Shown here in pieces: positions 26,064 through 34,720 of a stretch of 64,000 nucleotides of DNA (its first letter is position 1; every line of letters begins with the position of its first letter). Both the position numbers and the translations under genes were made by a program. The stretch spans positions 372,957 through 436,956 of the forward strand of contig NZ_MSCP01000002.1 in the NCBI RefSeq assembly GCF_002954715.1, in the 5' to 3' direction. A model generated the notes under the pieces. The model did not search any database. It saw only the letters and a program-made list of their open reading frames with translations, and was not told the origin of the DNA. This DNA is from Aliivibrio sifiae. GTDB lineage: Bacteria > Pseudomonadota > Gammaproteobacteria > Enterobacterales > Vibrionaceae.

Positions 26064-26723
26064 ATGGCTAGACTCGGAATAGCAATACAAGCCTTATTGG
26101 CGGTTTCAATTTTTTATTTAGGTTACACCATTTATTCTTTTACTCATTCAATTAATACGGTTGTTGAGCGTTACCCTGAATTAATGGACGAGGTAAATAA
26201 AACGGCCGATAAACTGGAGATTGAACAATGGCTATTGCTTGCTCAACACATTGAAGAGTTAAGTCCACAAGTATTGACGTTAGTTGATGAGGTTAAAAAT
26301 ACAGTTAATAGCGTAAATCAAACAGTAGCTTCGGTAGACAGTAAAATCCCTCTTATCCTTAATGAAGTAAAGTCTATTAGAACTGAATCCTTGCCTGACG
26401 TTATCACGGTAATGAATGTGGTAAATGAAAAGACAGTCCCAACCGCATTGGTAGAATTAAAACATTATCGTGAGCAAGTTTTTCCTAAAGCGTTTGTCGA
26501 GAGTAAGGGATACCGCGTGACTACCATTCCGGCTATCATCAAAGAATCTGAAAGATTACGTAAAGAAGTTCCACCTATTATGCTAAAAGCGGATCAGATT
26601 ATTGATAAGACGGAAGATCTTTCTCAGCAAGCGACTCAAGGAGCTGTAAAAGGGGTGATTATGTCTCCGTTTAATTTATTGAGAGAAGCCGGTACAGAGA
26701 TTCAATCTAAAGTTAAACAATAG
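26064..26723 (+). CDS. Membrane-anchored coiled-coil hypothetical protein
   Basis: This 219-residue protein has one N-terminal membrane helix (about 5-25) followed by a long helical, heptad-rich region (about 45-200) resembling extracytoplasmic parts of chemoreceptors or MlaD/Tar-like scaffolds, without a recognisable enzymatic domain. I cannot name it. The best ribosome site nearby (AGGAGG at 26033-26038) is 25 bp from the ATG, but 7 bp from an in-frame ATT at 26046, so the true start may be upstream. It ends at a clear terminator and appears monocistronic. Confidence 0.75.
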   Translation: MARLGIAIQALLAVSIFYLGYTIYSFTHSINTVVERYPELMDEVNKTADKLEIEQWLLLAQHIEELSPQVLTLVDEVKNTVNSVNQTVASVDSKIPLILNEVKSIRTESLPDVITVMNVVNEKTVPTALVELKHYREQVFPKAFVESKGYRVTTIPAIIKESERLRKEVPPIMLKADQIIDKTEDLSQQATQGAVKGVIMSPFNLLREAGTEIQSKVKQ

Positions 26724-26746
26724 ATCTGAAATAAACAGTAATAAAG

Positions 26747-26772
26747 AAGCCGATTATTTGATCGGCTTTTTT
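26747..26772 (+). terminator. Rho-independent terminator
   Basis: Stem AAGCCGAT/ATCGGCTT with a 6-base loop and a following T run, 24 bp after the coiled-coil gene; also usable for the convergent Lrp-type gene. Confidence 0.85.
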
Positions 26773-26797
26773 GTTACTGTTTATTAAAACTAATGTG

Positions 26798-27265
26798 TTA
26801 GTTATCTGTGATTTGAATTTCCGTAGAGAATTTGATGGTTCTTAGTGAGATAGAAGTGTGAAATTTACGTATATTTAAATCAGTATGAAGTACACGCTCT
26901 ACAAAATGCTCATAGGCTTGTATGTCTTTAACTATGATGATCAACATGAAATCGTAATTTCCAGATATTTTATAACATTGGGTTACTTCTGGTGCTTTTG
27001 TTATTGATTGACGGAAATTTTGATATATATCACCTCGATCTCGCTCCATTTCTACAGAGACCAAAAAGGTCAGTTTCTTTCCTGCCAATTCAGGGTTAAC
27101 GATTGATACGTCCCCAATAATTACGTCACTATCTCGTAATCTCTTAATACGCTTTAAACAGGCAGGAGCAGATAAGCCGACAAGCTCGGCTAATTCAACA
27201 TTAGGAATTCGATTATTTTTTTGTAATTGAATTAAGATATTACGATCAATTCTGTCCAATTCCAT
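26798..27265 (-). CDS. Lrp/AsnC-family transcriptional regulator
   Basis: This 155-residue regulator has an N-terminal helix-turn-helix (MELDRIDRNILIQLQKNNRIPNVELAELVGLSAPACLKRIKRL) and a C-terminal RAM ligand-binding domain (YKISGNYDFMLIIIVKDIQAYEHF). It is divergent from a Gate-domain permease; three ATTTCTTAT-type repeats lie between them. A likely role is amino-acid or nucleoside-dependent control of that permease and itself. It is not Lrp proper: sequence and length fit the smaller paralogous group. Confidence 0.88.
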   Translation of the reverse strand: MELDRIDRNILIQLQKNNRIPNVELAELVGLSAPACLKRIKRLRDSDVIIGDVSIVNPELAGKKLTFLVSVEMERDRGDIYQNFRQSITKAPEVTQCYKISGNYDFMLIIIVKDIQAYEHFVERVLHTDLNIRKFHTSISLRTIKFSTEIQITDN

Positions 27266-27266
27266 A

Positions 27267-27325
27267 ATTTCTTATAAATCCATTTAGAGTGCTTAATATT
27301 TCTTATGATAAATTAAATAAGAAAT
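27267..27325. promoter_or_regulatory. Three ATTTCTTAT repeats, Lrp-type operator candidate
   Basis: ATTTCTTAT occurs at 27267-27275 and 27298-27306, and its complement ATAAGAAAT at 27317-27325. The last two form a perfect inverted repeat with a 10-bp centre; the first two are 31 bp apart, about three helical turns. They lie between the Lrp-type regulator and the permease. Confidence 0.45.
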
Positions 27326-27414
27326 TAACTGTAGGTTTTGTAGCTAATTTTGAAATATTCATCACGATTAAATTGATAGAATAGAGTCTTCTTATATTCA
27401 CATATGGACGTGAT

Positions 27415-28374
27415 ATGACTCCTTTTCTTCATTTTTTTAATACACTCTTTCGAGATATTATCAACGTAATATGGACGCTATTTAAGATTATGATCCCAAT
27501 CATTCTTCTTATTAAAGTCGTGGAAGAGATGGGAGGGATCGTACTTCTTAGCAATCTATTAAGTCCCTTAATGGAAACTGTCGGTTTACCAAAGGAGATG
27601 GGCTTAGTATGGGCAACGACGTTATTAACCAATATTTACGGTGGGTTAATTGTTTTCATTAATACTGATATGCCATTAAGTGTGGCTCAAGTCTCTATAT
27701 TGGGCAGCATGATGTTATTAGCCCACTCGTTACCGATTGAAGCTGCGATAGCGAAAAAAGCAGGGGTGAATTTATCTATGACCTTACTTATTAGGATTGG
27801 TGGTAGTTTTGTTCTTGCGTGGTTACTTCACCAAACTTACCAAACGGGTGATTACCTTAACCAACCAGCTGTGACTTTATGGCAGCCCGATGCTGTAACC
27901 GATACGAGTTATCTTGCATGGGGAATCGGACAACTTAAAAACTTCGGGGTTATTTCTGGGTTATTGTTTACGTTGAAAATTCTGAAATTATTTGGAATTG
28001 AGAAACTGATGGCGGTTTTATTAAGGCCTTTTTTAAAAATACTAGGGATCAGTAAAGAGGCGACCAACTTAACCATTATTGGCATTACACTAGGGTTATC
28101 GTTTGGTGGGGGCTTATTGATTAATGAGGCCAAAACAGGGCATATACCAGCAAGAGATGTATTTACTGCTATTATGTTACTCAATTTACTGCACAGCTTA
28201 ATAGAAGACACGTTATTGATTCTGCTCATCGGTGCAGATTTTAATACAATTTTCTGGGGAAGATTAGTATTTTCTGTTGTTGTGATTTCAGCAATTTCAG
28301 CGGGAGTAAGAAGATTGAACCCTCAATTGTGTGAAAAGTATTTCTATCGAAGTGTTGTATCTGTAAAAAGATAA
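27415..28374 (+). CDS. Gate-domain (nucleoside recognition) inner-membrane protein
   Basis: This 319-residue membrane protein has about eight helices and two Gate-type segments of the sort found in spore maturation proteins SpmA/SpmB and concentrative nucleoside transporters (ILLIKVVEEMGGIVLLSNLLSPLM; LPKEMGLVWATTLLTNIYGGL; later GITLGLSFGGGLLINEAKTG). The substrate is unknown to me; an amino acid, peptide or nucleoside is possible. The divergent Lrp-type regulator is probably its controller. Confidence 0.75.
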   Translation: MTPFLHFFNTLFRDIINVIWTLFKIMIPIILLIKVVEEMGGIVLLSNLLSPLMETVGLPKEMGLVWATTLLTNIYGGLIVFINTDMPLSVAQVSILGSMMLLAHSLPIEAAIAKKAGVNLSMTLLIRIGGSFVLAWLLHQTYQTGDYLNQPAVTLWQPDAVTDTSYLAWGIGQLKNFGVISGLLFTLKILKLFGIEKLMAVLLRPFLKILGISKEATNLTIIGITLGLSFGGGLLINEAKTGHIPARDVFTAIMLLNLLHSLIEDTLLILLIGADFNTIFWGRLVFSVVVISAISAGVRRLNPQLCEKYFYRSVVSVKR

Positions 28375-28484
28375 GTAGTTATAAAAATTCACCATAGCAT
28401 TTTAAAAAATTGAATGTTCTTAGATGCCATTAAGATGTAGAGAGCGTCTGTAATAATAGTCGGCCACTTGTCATTGGTAGCTGC

Positions 28485-28721
28485 ATGAAATTGCTTGAAT
28501 ATAAAACAGAAAGATCCATTATTACACTTTTTTACGAAGACGGAACTTTTCTATATAATTCGAGTTACCTTAATATCACTTTGTTATTTTTAGAAAATAA
28601 TAAGAAGCACACGTCTAAAATGGGTATGAATATTCTTAACTTAATAGATTCTTCTTGGATTGAAAAATATGAGTCGCTGATACTGGATAATTATTTTGAC
28701 AGTGATAATGAGTTTAAATAA
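28485..28721 (+). CDS. Small hypothetical protein
   Basis: This 78-residue acidic, aromatic-rich protein has no recognised domain and no signal peptide. Its ribosome site is weak. Support for a real gene comes from a rho-independent terminator immediately after the stop and the absence of a competing ORF. Function unknown. Confidence 0.55.
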   Translation: MKLLEYKTERSIITLFYEDGTFLYNSSYLNITLLFLENNKKHTSKMGMNILNLIDSSWIEKYESLILDNYFDSDNEFK

Positions 28722-28755
28722 AAACGCCGCAGAGTAATGTTTGCGACGTTTTTTT
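28721..28755. terminator. Rho-independent terminator
   Basis: Near-perfect stem AACGCCGCA/TTGCGACGTT (one mismatch) followed by seven Ts, between convergent genes. Confidence 0.75.
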
Positions 28756-28773
28756 GTTATTTATTAAAATAGA

Positions 28774-29898
28774 TTATAACTTACCAACTGTTGCCCAAAC
28801 AGCAGCTAACACGTCTTGGCCAAAGGCAATGCTTCGTTCTGGAGACCAACCGTAAAGTTCATCAGCATGGCTAATATGATCTTTAAATGGCATCTCAACG
28901 GTATAAGAAAGACATTTGAATTGCTCGCCCACCCAGTTAGAACCAACGGTTAAATTTGCAGTGCCCGGTGCATCTTTGTCGTAACCAATCTCGTCTTGGA
29001 ACTCAGGAGTAATAGTTAGTAGCGCTTGTTTAAAGGTATTCTCTAATTCAGCAATACGTTCATTGTAAGAAGGAAGGCCTTCACTACCTGCAACGAAGTT
29101 ATATGGAATGGCTTCATCACCGTGAATATCTAAGAACATATCTACGCCAGTTGCTAACATACGTTCACGAACTAAAAATACTTCAGGTGATCTTTCCATT
29201 GATGGCGTTTGCCATTCACGGTTTAAGTTCACACCAATAGCGTTAGTGCGTAGATGCCCACGGATGCTGCCATCAGGATTCATGTTAGGAACGATATGGA
29301 AAACAGAGGTATCAAGTAGGGCACGACCAACGGTGTCAGTTTCATCTAATAGGCGTGATAATAAACCTTCAATGAACCATTCCGCCATTGTTTCACCAGG
29401 ATGTTGACGACCAGTGATCCAGATGTTCTTCTTACCTTCGGCTGGCTCACCAATAGTTAGTATACTGATGTCATTGTTATCTAGTGTCACACCAAGTGTT
29501 TCTAACTGACAGCTGTGGTGGGTTTGTGCACCGTGCAGTAAGTCTTGATGGCGATCGTACGAGTAAGGTGCAAAGTATGCGAAGTACATTGAACGGTACT
29601 CAGGCATCACATTAAAGCTAAGCGTATCACCATCAAATTCAGTTGGAATGCGGAACCATTCTTCACGATCATAAGAAGCAACAACATCATAATCTTGCCA
29701 GCCTTCTGGATAAGCTGATTTTGCAAGATCTAGGATTTTAAATGAATGCTGTTGTTGAGGCTGGCTTTCTAAACGAAAGTGAAACCACTGAGCTATCTCA
29801 GTTTGGTTATCGGCAGGAATAGTCAGTTGGATATCATCTGGCGTATTTGCCGCTACTACGTGGATATTACCACTTTCAAAATTACTGAATATTTTCAT
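28774..29898 (-). CDS. M14-family zinc carboxypeptidase (cytosolic, Nna1/AGBL-like)
   Basis: This is a 374-residue metallopeptidase without a signal peptide. An N-terminal beta domain typical of the cytosolic carboxypeptidase group (to about 120) precedes the catalytic fold. Zinc ligands sit in RQHPGETMAEW (HxxE) and LDIHGDE; substrate-binding NREW and the catalytic Glu in YTVEMPF are present. The bacterial members' natural substrate is not established; C-terminal trimming of peptides or proteins is inferred. It lies 55 bp downstream of an aminotransferase gene on the same strand and may be co-transcribed. Confidence 0.88.
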   Translation of the reverse strand: MKIFSNFESGNIHVVAANTPDDIQLTIPADNQTEIAQWFHFRLESQPQQQHSFKILDLAKSAYPEGWQDYDVVASYDREEWFRIPTEFDGDTLSFNVMPEYRSMYFAYFAPYSYDRHQDLLHGAQTHHSCQLETLGVTLDNNDISILTIGEPAEGKKNIWITGRQHPGETMAEWFIEGLLSRLLDETDTVGRALLDTSVFHIVPNMNPDGSIRGHLRTNAIGVNLNREWQTPSMERSPEVFLVRERMLATGVDMFLDIHGDEAIPYNFVAGSEGLPSYNERIAELENTFKQALLTITPEFQDEIGYDKDAPGTANLTVGSNWVGEQFKCLSYTVEMPFKDHISHADELYGWSPERSIAFGQDVLAAVWATVGKL

Positions 29899-29953
29899 TT
29901 ATATACTACTCAAATTATAAAAATTATGACCATTAGTTTGTTATTGCAGAAGA

Positions 29954-31108
29954 CTAATTTAAGGTCTCATTTAATACTTTAGCTAAGCGACTTACCGCTT
30001 CAACTAACTCTTCAGCATTAGCATTAGTAAAGTTTAAGCGTAGTGCTGACGGTGCGCCTTCTGGTTTTGGATAAAAAACAGGACTTGGTACAACCGCAAC
30101 GCCATTGGCGATTAATGTTTTTGCTAGTGCAAACGTATCGCAATCGGGAAGAGATAACCAAATAAACATACCACCATCAACAGGGTTTAGTATGCAAGTT
30201 TCAGGCAATTGCTTTTTCAGCTCTGCGAATAAAACGTCATAACGTTGTTTGTATAGTGACTGAATTTGTTCCATATGTAGGCCAAAGTCAGGGTGTTTTA
30301 ATAGACCAACCAATAGAGCTTGCATTGGGACGCTTGAGTGTAGATCTGCCCCTTGTTTTACCTTGATTAATGGCTCTAAATAGCTTTTCTTACCTGTGAC
30401 TGCACCGATACGTAAACCTGGAGAGGCAATTTTTGAGAATGAACGCAGCACAATAGAATCGTCAGGACAAAAAGTTGAAACCATTGGAAGTGCTTCGCCA
30501 GTAAAGCGTAGTTCACGATATGGCGCATCTTCAATGAAAGCGACTTTGTATTTAATACACAACTCAGCCACTTTTTTGCGTGTTTCTAAAGACCAGCATA
30601 CGCCTGTTGGGTTGTGGAAATCAGGTACTGCATAGAACATCTTTGGTGAATCTTGAATAAAGCATTGTTCTAACTCTTCAAGATTAGGGCCAAAATCCGT
30701 TTGAGATACAGTTGCGATGTTTGCTTGAACCAAACCAAAGACTTGCATTGCACCAAGGTAGCTCGGCGCTTCCATAACAACCGTGTCATTTGGGTTGACA
30801 TAAGCTCGAGCAATAAGATCTAACCCCTGCTGAGAACCCGTACAGATCATTGGCATGTGCGTGTCTGGTAATTGGTACATTTCTGTCAGTAGTTCTAACA
30901 GTGGACCGTAACCTGCGGTTGCACCGTATTGAAAGACCTCTGGCATATCAGACAGGCTTTCTAATGTTGGTTTCATTAAATCAATAGGGAACGTCTTTTC
31001 GTCTGGTAATCCACCAGCAAGTGAGATGACATTCTTGTCTGTAGCTGCAGCTAAAATCTCTCGGATGTAAGAGGATTGAATTTGTTGCAGTGAATGAGCT
31101 ATTTCCAT
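29954..31108 (-). CDS. PLP-dependent aminotransferase (2-aminoadipate/aromatic type, fold I)
   Basis: This 384-residue fold-I aminotransferase resembles LysN/2-aminoadipate aminotransferases and the catalytic half of MocR regulators, here without a GntR domain. Visible motifs: ISLAGGLPDEKTFP, QYGATAGYGPL, CTGSQQGLDLIARAY, the PDFHNPTG block, and the PLP lysine in SFSKIASPGLRIG. I start at 31108 because GGGA sits 7-8 bp before it; an ATG at 31120 has no ribosome site. It is divergent from an AraC regulator with a paired direct repeat between them, and precedes the M14 carboxypeptidase. Confidence 0.85.
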   Translation of the reverse strand: MEIAHSLQQIQSSYIREILAAATDKNVISLAGGLPDEKTFPIDLMKPTLESLSDMPEVFQYGATAGYGPLLELLTEMYQLPDTHMPMICTGSQQGLDLIARAYVNPNDTVVMEAPSYLGAMQVFGLVQANIATVSQTDFGPNLEELEQCFIQDSPKMFYAVPDFHNPTGVCWSLETRKKVAELCIKYKVAFIEDAPYRELRFTGEALPMVSTFCPDDSIVLRSFSKIASPGLRIGAVTGKKSYLEPLIKVKQGADLHSSVPMQALLVGLLKHPDFGLHMEQIQSLYKQRYDVLFAELKKQLPETCILNPVDGGMFIWLSLPDCDTFALAKTLIANGVAVVPSPVFYPKPEGAPSALRLNFTNANAEELVEAVSRLAKVLNETLN

Positions 31109-31174
31109 ATGTGTTCCCATTATTATCTTATTTATTTTATCTCTTGATAGTACAAGGCGTTGATTAACTTTGTT

Positions 31175-31210
31175 TGTCCGTTTATGCTTATAAATATGTC
31201 CATTTATGCT
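31175..31210. promoter_or_regulatory. Paired 14-bp direct repeat, AraC-type operator candidate
   Basis: TGTCCGTTTATGCT (31175-31188) and TGTCCATTTATGCT (31197-31210) match at 13 of 14 positions and are exactly 22 bp apart, two helical turns, as expected for AraC-family dimers. They lie between the aminotransferase and AraC genes. Confidence 0.5.
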
Positions 31211-31221
31211 ATTTTGAGTTT

Positions 31222-32091
31222 ATGAGTCAACAACACATATCAAGAATTAATGATGTTCTGTTTTATATTCATCAAGACATAAGCCAAGAACTTGCAGCAA
31301 AAGACTTAGCTGAAGTCGCCGCTTATTCGGAACAACACTTTCATCGTATCTTTAAACAAGTCGTGGGGGAGTCTATTCATCAGTATATTCGTCGAACACG
31401 CATGGAATATGCCGCCAATCAGCTAATGTTTGATACTAAATCAACGGTATTGGATATTGCAAATACCTGTGGATTTAGCTCTCTATCCTCTTTTAGTCGT
31501 GCGTTTAAATCTACGTTCGATATGTCTCCGGGCGAGTGGCGTAAACATGATTTACAAATATCAGATAAACCGTATTTGAAAGATCCAGAAATTGCAGCGG
31601 GGTACTTAGCAGTTGCAGAGCGAGTTTTGCCCCAACCAAAAATTACAGAGGTTCCAGAGTTATTAGCGGCTTATGTAAGACACGATGGTTATAACCGTTC
31701 AATTCGTAATGCATGGTTAGTATTAAAGGCGTGGGCAAATACTGAGGGGAGAGACTTCTCAACTCAATTTGGTTTACATCATTCAAATCCAGCATGGGTA
31801 AATCTAGATAAGTGCCGTTACGTGGCATGTATTGCGATAAATAAACCGTTAAAATACCGTGGTGTAGTTAATCAAATGGTGATCCCTGGAGGGTTACATG
31901 CTGTATTTAGGTTGCATGGCGTTTATGGTCAATTGTTACCACAAATCAGTACGGTATTAGAGCAATGGTTGCCGGCGTCCGGCTTTAAACTTAGATCAAC
32001 ACCAGCGTATGTTCGTTACCATCAAAACCATTTTCTAAATGATGATGAAGCGTTTGAATTGGATTTTTATCTTCCAATCAGCTTTTATTAG
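31222..32091 (+). CDS. AraC-family regulator with GyrI-like C-terminal domain
   Basis: This 289-residue regulator has an N-terminal double helix-turn-helix (EQHFHRIFKQVVGESIHQYIRRTRMEYA and IANTCGFSSLSSFSRAFKSTFDMSPGEWRK). A GyrI-like effector domain follows (about 130-289), as in the Rob/SoxS-related multidrug-binding group. I chose the ATG at 31222; a TTG at 31174 would place the operator repeat inside the coding sequence. The divergent aminotransferase is its most likely target. Its 3' end overlaps the convergent EamA gene by 14 bp. Confidence 0.88.
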   Translation: MSQQHISRINDVLFYIHQDISQELAAKDLAEVAAYSEQHFHRIFKQVVGESIHQYIRRTRMEYAANQLMFDTKSTVLDIANTCGFSSLSSFSRAFKSTFDMSPGEWRKHDLQISDKPYLKDPEIAAGYLAVAERVLPQPKITEVPELLAAYVRHDGYNRSIRNAWLVLKAWANTEGRDFSTQFGLHHSNPAWVNLDKCRYVACIAINKPLKYRGVVNQMVIPGGLHAVFRLHGVYGQLLPQISTVLEQWLPASGFKLRSTPAYVRYHQNHFLNDDEAFELDFYLPISFY

Positions 32092-32929
32092 CAAGGTTCG
32101 GTTTATGCGGTTTCTTCATTTTGATGTTAGCAACCATGATAGAGAGAATAACTAAGAGCAACGCGCACTTTTGACCGTTAGAGATAGGCTCGTGGTAAAT
32201 CCATACCGCTAATGCAAGATGTAACGTTGGTTCAATATATTGAAGTAAACTTATCTTACTTAATGGTGTTTTGAGAATAGAAATACTCAATAATAAAATA
32301 GGGATGAGTTGTAATGGTGCTGCTCCCATTAAGGTTGCCCAGTTAAATGCAGAAAGTCCATTAGAGTGAATCATGATGTACCATAAGGCAACAGGGGCAA
32401 ATAAGATGTGCTCAAAGAAAATCGCACCAAACGTATTTAATTTAATCAGTTTTTTGATGGCAATATAACTAGCAAAAGAGAGTGAAATAGCCAAACTTAA
32501 AACAGGCAATTGTTGATCTAAATATACATAACTCACAATGGCCAATACCATCAGAAATAAGGCAACTTTTTGTGGTGATTTAAGCTTTTCTTTAAAAAAG
32601 ACAAAGCTCATAAAGAATACAAAAACAGGCGTAATATAAAACGCTAATGATGCCGCCATGATGTTATTGGTTATGGTGGCGTATACAAATCCTAACCACG
32701 ATAAATTCATCATGATCCCTGCCACAAATGCAATAGAGATATTTCTAGTCGTACATTGCTTCTTATCTATTAAATTGGGCTTGAAGCAAAAAACAGCCAT
32801 TAAGATCACTGCTGACCAAAAAATGCGGTTAGATAAAATTAATGCAGGGCTCATGTCTCCTAATTGATGGAAGTAGACAGGAACTAATCCCCATATCATA
32901 AAAGCTAAAGCCCCAAAAAATGTATACAT
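32078..32929 (-). CDS. EamA-family (RarD-like) inner-membrane transporter
   Basis: This 283-residue permease has about ten helices in two EamA halves; the start MYTFFGALAFMIWGLVPVYFHQLG closely resembles RarD. Members export or import small metabolites; the substrate cannot be read from sequence. It is convergent with the AraC gene, overlapping by 14 bp, and divergent from the DsbA-like gene. Confidence 0.85.
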   Translation of the reverse strand: MYTFFGALAFMIWGLVPVYFHQLGDMSPALILSNRIFWSAVILMAVFCFKPNLIDKKQCTTRNISIAFVAGIMMNLSWLGFVYATITNNIMAASLAFYITPVFVFFMSFVFFKEKLKSPQKVALFLMVLAIVSYVYLDQQLPVLSLAISLSFASYIAIKKLIKLNTFGAIFFEHILFAPVALWYIMIHSNGLSAFNWATLMGAAPLQLIPILLLSISILKTPLSKISLLQYIEPTLHLALAVWIYHEPISNGQKCALLLVILSIMVANIKMKKPHKPNLANKS

Positions 32930-33081
32930 AATGACCCTTTCTAAAATTGATAGTAGAGCAATAATTGCGCACAGGTTAGATGGCGCTGATTCTATGCTCT
33001 TATTTGAAATTTTGCTATTAAGTTATGCATCCCATATGATGAAAGTAACGATTGCTGATATTAATATAAAGGGATTAAATT

Positions 33082-33702
33082 ATGTCAGAAGAAAAAGCAA
33101 CACTCTATTATGTATATGACCCAATGTGTTCATGGTGTTGGGGTTATAAACCAACATGGGATAAAGTGAAACAAGCCGTTTCTGAGGATATGAAGATTGT
33201 TTATGTTCTTGGTGGGCTAGCGCCTGATTCAGATGTACCAATGCCAAAAGAGATGCAGGTACAAATCGCGTCTTACTGGCAGAAGATAGAAAACTATTTA
33301 GGCACAGATTTTAATCATCAATTCTGGGAAACCAATACACCTCGCCGTTCTACTTATCCGTCGTGTCGAGCAATTTTAGCCGCCCGTGAGCAAGGGGCTG
33401 AATTATCAATGCTTGACGCTATCCAGCACTCTTATTATTTGAATGCGAAAAATCCAAGTGACAATGACGTTCTTATTGAGTGTGCTAAGACGATTGGATT
33501 GGATATGGAGCGCTTTGAATTGGATTTATTATCTCCAGACACACATAAAATGTTATTAGATGAAATCATGTTTACTCGCTCTCTTGGAAAAAGTGGTTTT
33601 CCCTCTTTATTTCTAGAGCAAGAAGGCAAGATTACAGAGTTACCAATTGATTATGAAAAGTCAGAAGGAACCGTTGCACTATTAAAAAGTCGTCTATATT
33701 AA
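33082..33702 (+). CDS. DsbA-family (FrnE-like) thioredoxin-fold protein
   Basis: This 206-residue cytosolic protein (no signal peptide) has an active-site CSWC at 16-19 in DPMCSWCWGY, the signature of the DsbA/FrnE subgroup that includes disulfide isomerases and 2-hydroxychromene isomerase relatives. A later TYPSCRAILAAREQG block is also typical. yghU follows 44 bp downstream, another thiol-redox enzyme, so they probably form an operon for cytosolic disulfide or glutathione chemistry. Confidence 0.88.
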   Translation: MSEEKATLYYVYDPMCSWCWGYKPTWDKVKQAVSEDMKIVYVLGGLAPDSDVPMPKEMQVQIASYWQKIENYLGTDFNHQFWETNTPRRSTYPSCRAILAAREQGAELSMLDAIQHSYYLNAKNPSDNDVLIECAKTIGLDMERFELDLLSPDTHKMLLDEIMFTRSLGKSGFPSLFLEQEGKITELPIDYEKSEGTVALLKSRLY

Positions 33703-33746
33703 TAAGTAATCAATTACTCTACCTCCGAACGGATAAGGATTTTTCA

Positions 33747-34607
33747 ATGGCTGCGGAATATACACCACCAAAAATTTGGATTAATGATACTGATGGCGGT
33801 AATAAATGGGCGAATATAAATAGTCCAGAATCAGGAGCGAGGCATGAGAAAACGCTTCCAGTAGGTGAGCACTCTTTACAGCTTTATTCATTAGCCACAC
33901 CAAATGGACAAAAGGTGACGATTCTTTTAGAAGAACTATTGGCGTTAGGTATTAAAGACGCTGAATATGATGCGTATTTGATCAACATTGGTGAAAGTGA
34001 ACAATTCTCATCAGGGTTTGTTGATGTTAATCCGAATTCAAAAATTCCAGCGCTAGTTGATCATTCTATTGACCCTGAATCTCATGTTTTTGAATCGGCC
34101 TCTATCTTAGTTCACCTTGCCGAAAAGTTTGGTCAGTTTTTACCAAAAGAAGGCAGTGCAAGAACACAAACGTTTAATTGGCTATTTTGGGCACAAGGCT
34201 CAGCCCCATTCTTAGGGGGTGGTTTTGGTCATTTCTATGCGTATGCTGATGAAAAACAAGAATACCCAATTAATCGTTTTTCAATGGAAGCTAAGCGCCA
34301 ATTAGACGTCCTTGATAAACAACTCGCGACGAATATGTATGTTGCTGGTGAAGAATACAGCATTGCAGACATGGCGATTTGGCCGTGGTATGGCAACTTG
34401 GTGCTAGGTAATTTGTATGATGCCGCTGAATTCTTGCAGGTAGAGAGCTATACCAACGTACTACGCTGGGCAAAAATGCTTGAAGCTAGAGAAGCGGTGC
34501 AACGTGGACGCATTGTAAACCGTTCATGGGGTGAAGAGTGGGAGCAAGTACCAGAGCGTCATAGTGCAGAAGATATTGATATGGTGTTAAACAAGAAGCC
34601 AAAATAA
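33747..34607 (+). CDS. yghU: YghU, glutathione-dependent disulfide-bond oxidoreductase
   Basis: This 286-residue GST-fold protein aligns along its whole length with E. coli YghU (288 residues): HEKTLPVG, LQLYSLATPNGQKVTILLEELL, DVNPNSKIPAL, FWAQGSAPFLGGGFGHFY and GRIVNRSWG are near-identical in my recollection of the family. These enzymes bind two glutathiones and reduce disulfides or organic peroxides. Downstream of the DsbA-like gene, with its own terminator. Confidence 0.93.
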   Translation: MAAEYTPPKIWINDTDGGNKWANINSPESGARHEKTLPVGEHSLQLYSLATPNGQKVTILLEELLALGIKDAEYDAYLINIGESEQFSSGFVDVNPNSKIPALVDHSIDPESHVFESASILVHLAEKFGQFLPKEGSARTQTFNWLFWAQGSAPFLGGGFGHFYAYADEKQEYPINRFSMEAKRQLDVLDKQLATNMYVAGEEYSIADMAIWPWYGNLVLGNLYDAAEFLQVESYTNVLRWAKMLEAREAVQRGRIVNRSWGEEWEQVPERHSAEDIDMVLNKKPK

Positions 34608-34633
34608 TCACTGTTACGTTATATAGATGAAAC

Positions 34634-34670
34634 AAAGGCGACAGCATAATACTGTCGCCTTTGTTTTTTT
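34634..34670 (+). terminator. Rho-independent terminator after yghU
   Basis: Perfect 11-bp stem AAAGGCGACAG/CTGTCGCCTTT, 7-base loop, then G and seven Ts. Confidence 0.9.
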
Positions 34671-34720
34671 ATTCGCATTTATTTAGTTAACTACTTTATT
34701 TAAATGAATCAGAGAGGTGA

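Noticed and set aside
27909-28229. 106-codon minus-strand ORF inside the Gate-domain permease gene
   Set aside because: Antisense shadow of a membrane protein gene; no independent support.
33082-33702. DsbA-like gene product as a periplasmic DsbA
   Set aside because: No signal peptide is visible, and the CSWC motif with flanking DPMCSWCWGY fits the cytosolic FrnE-like subgroup.
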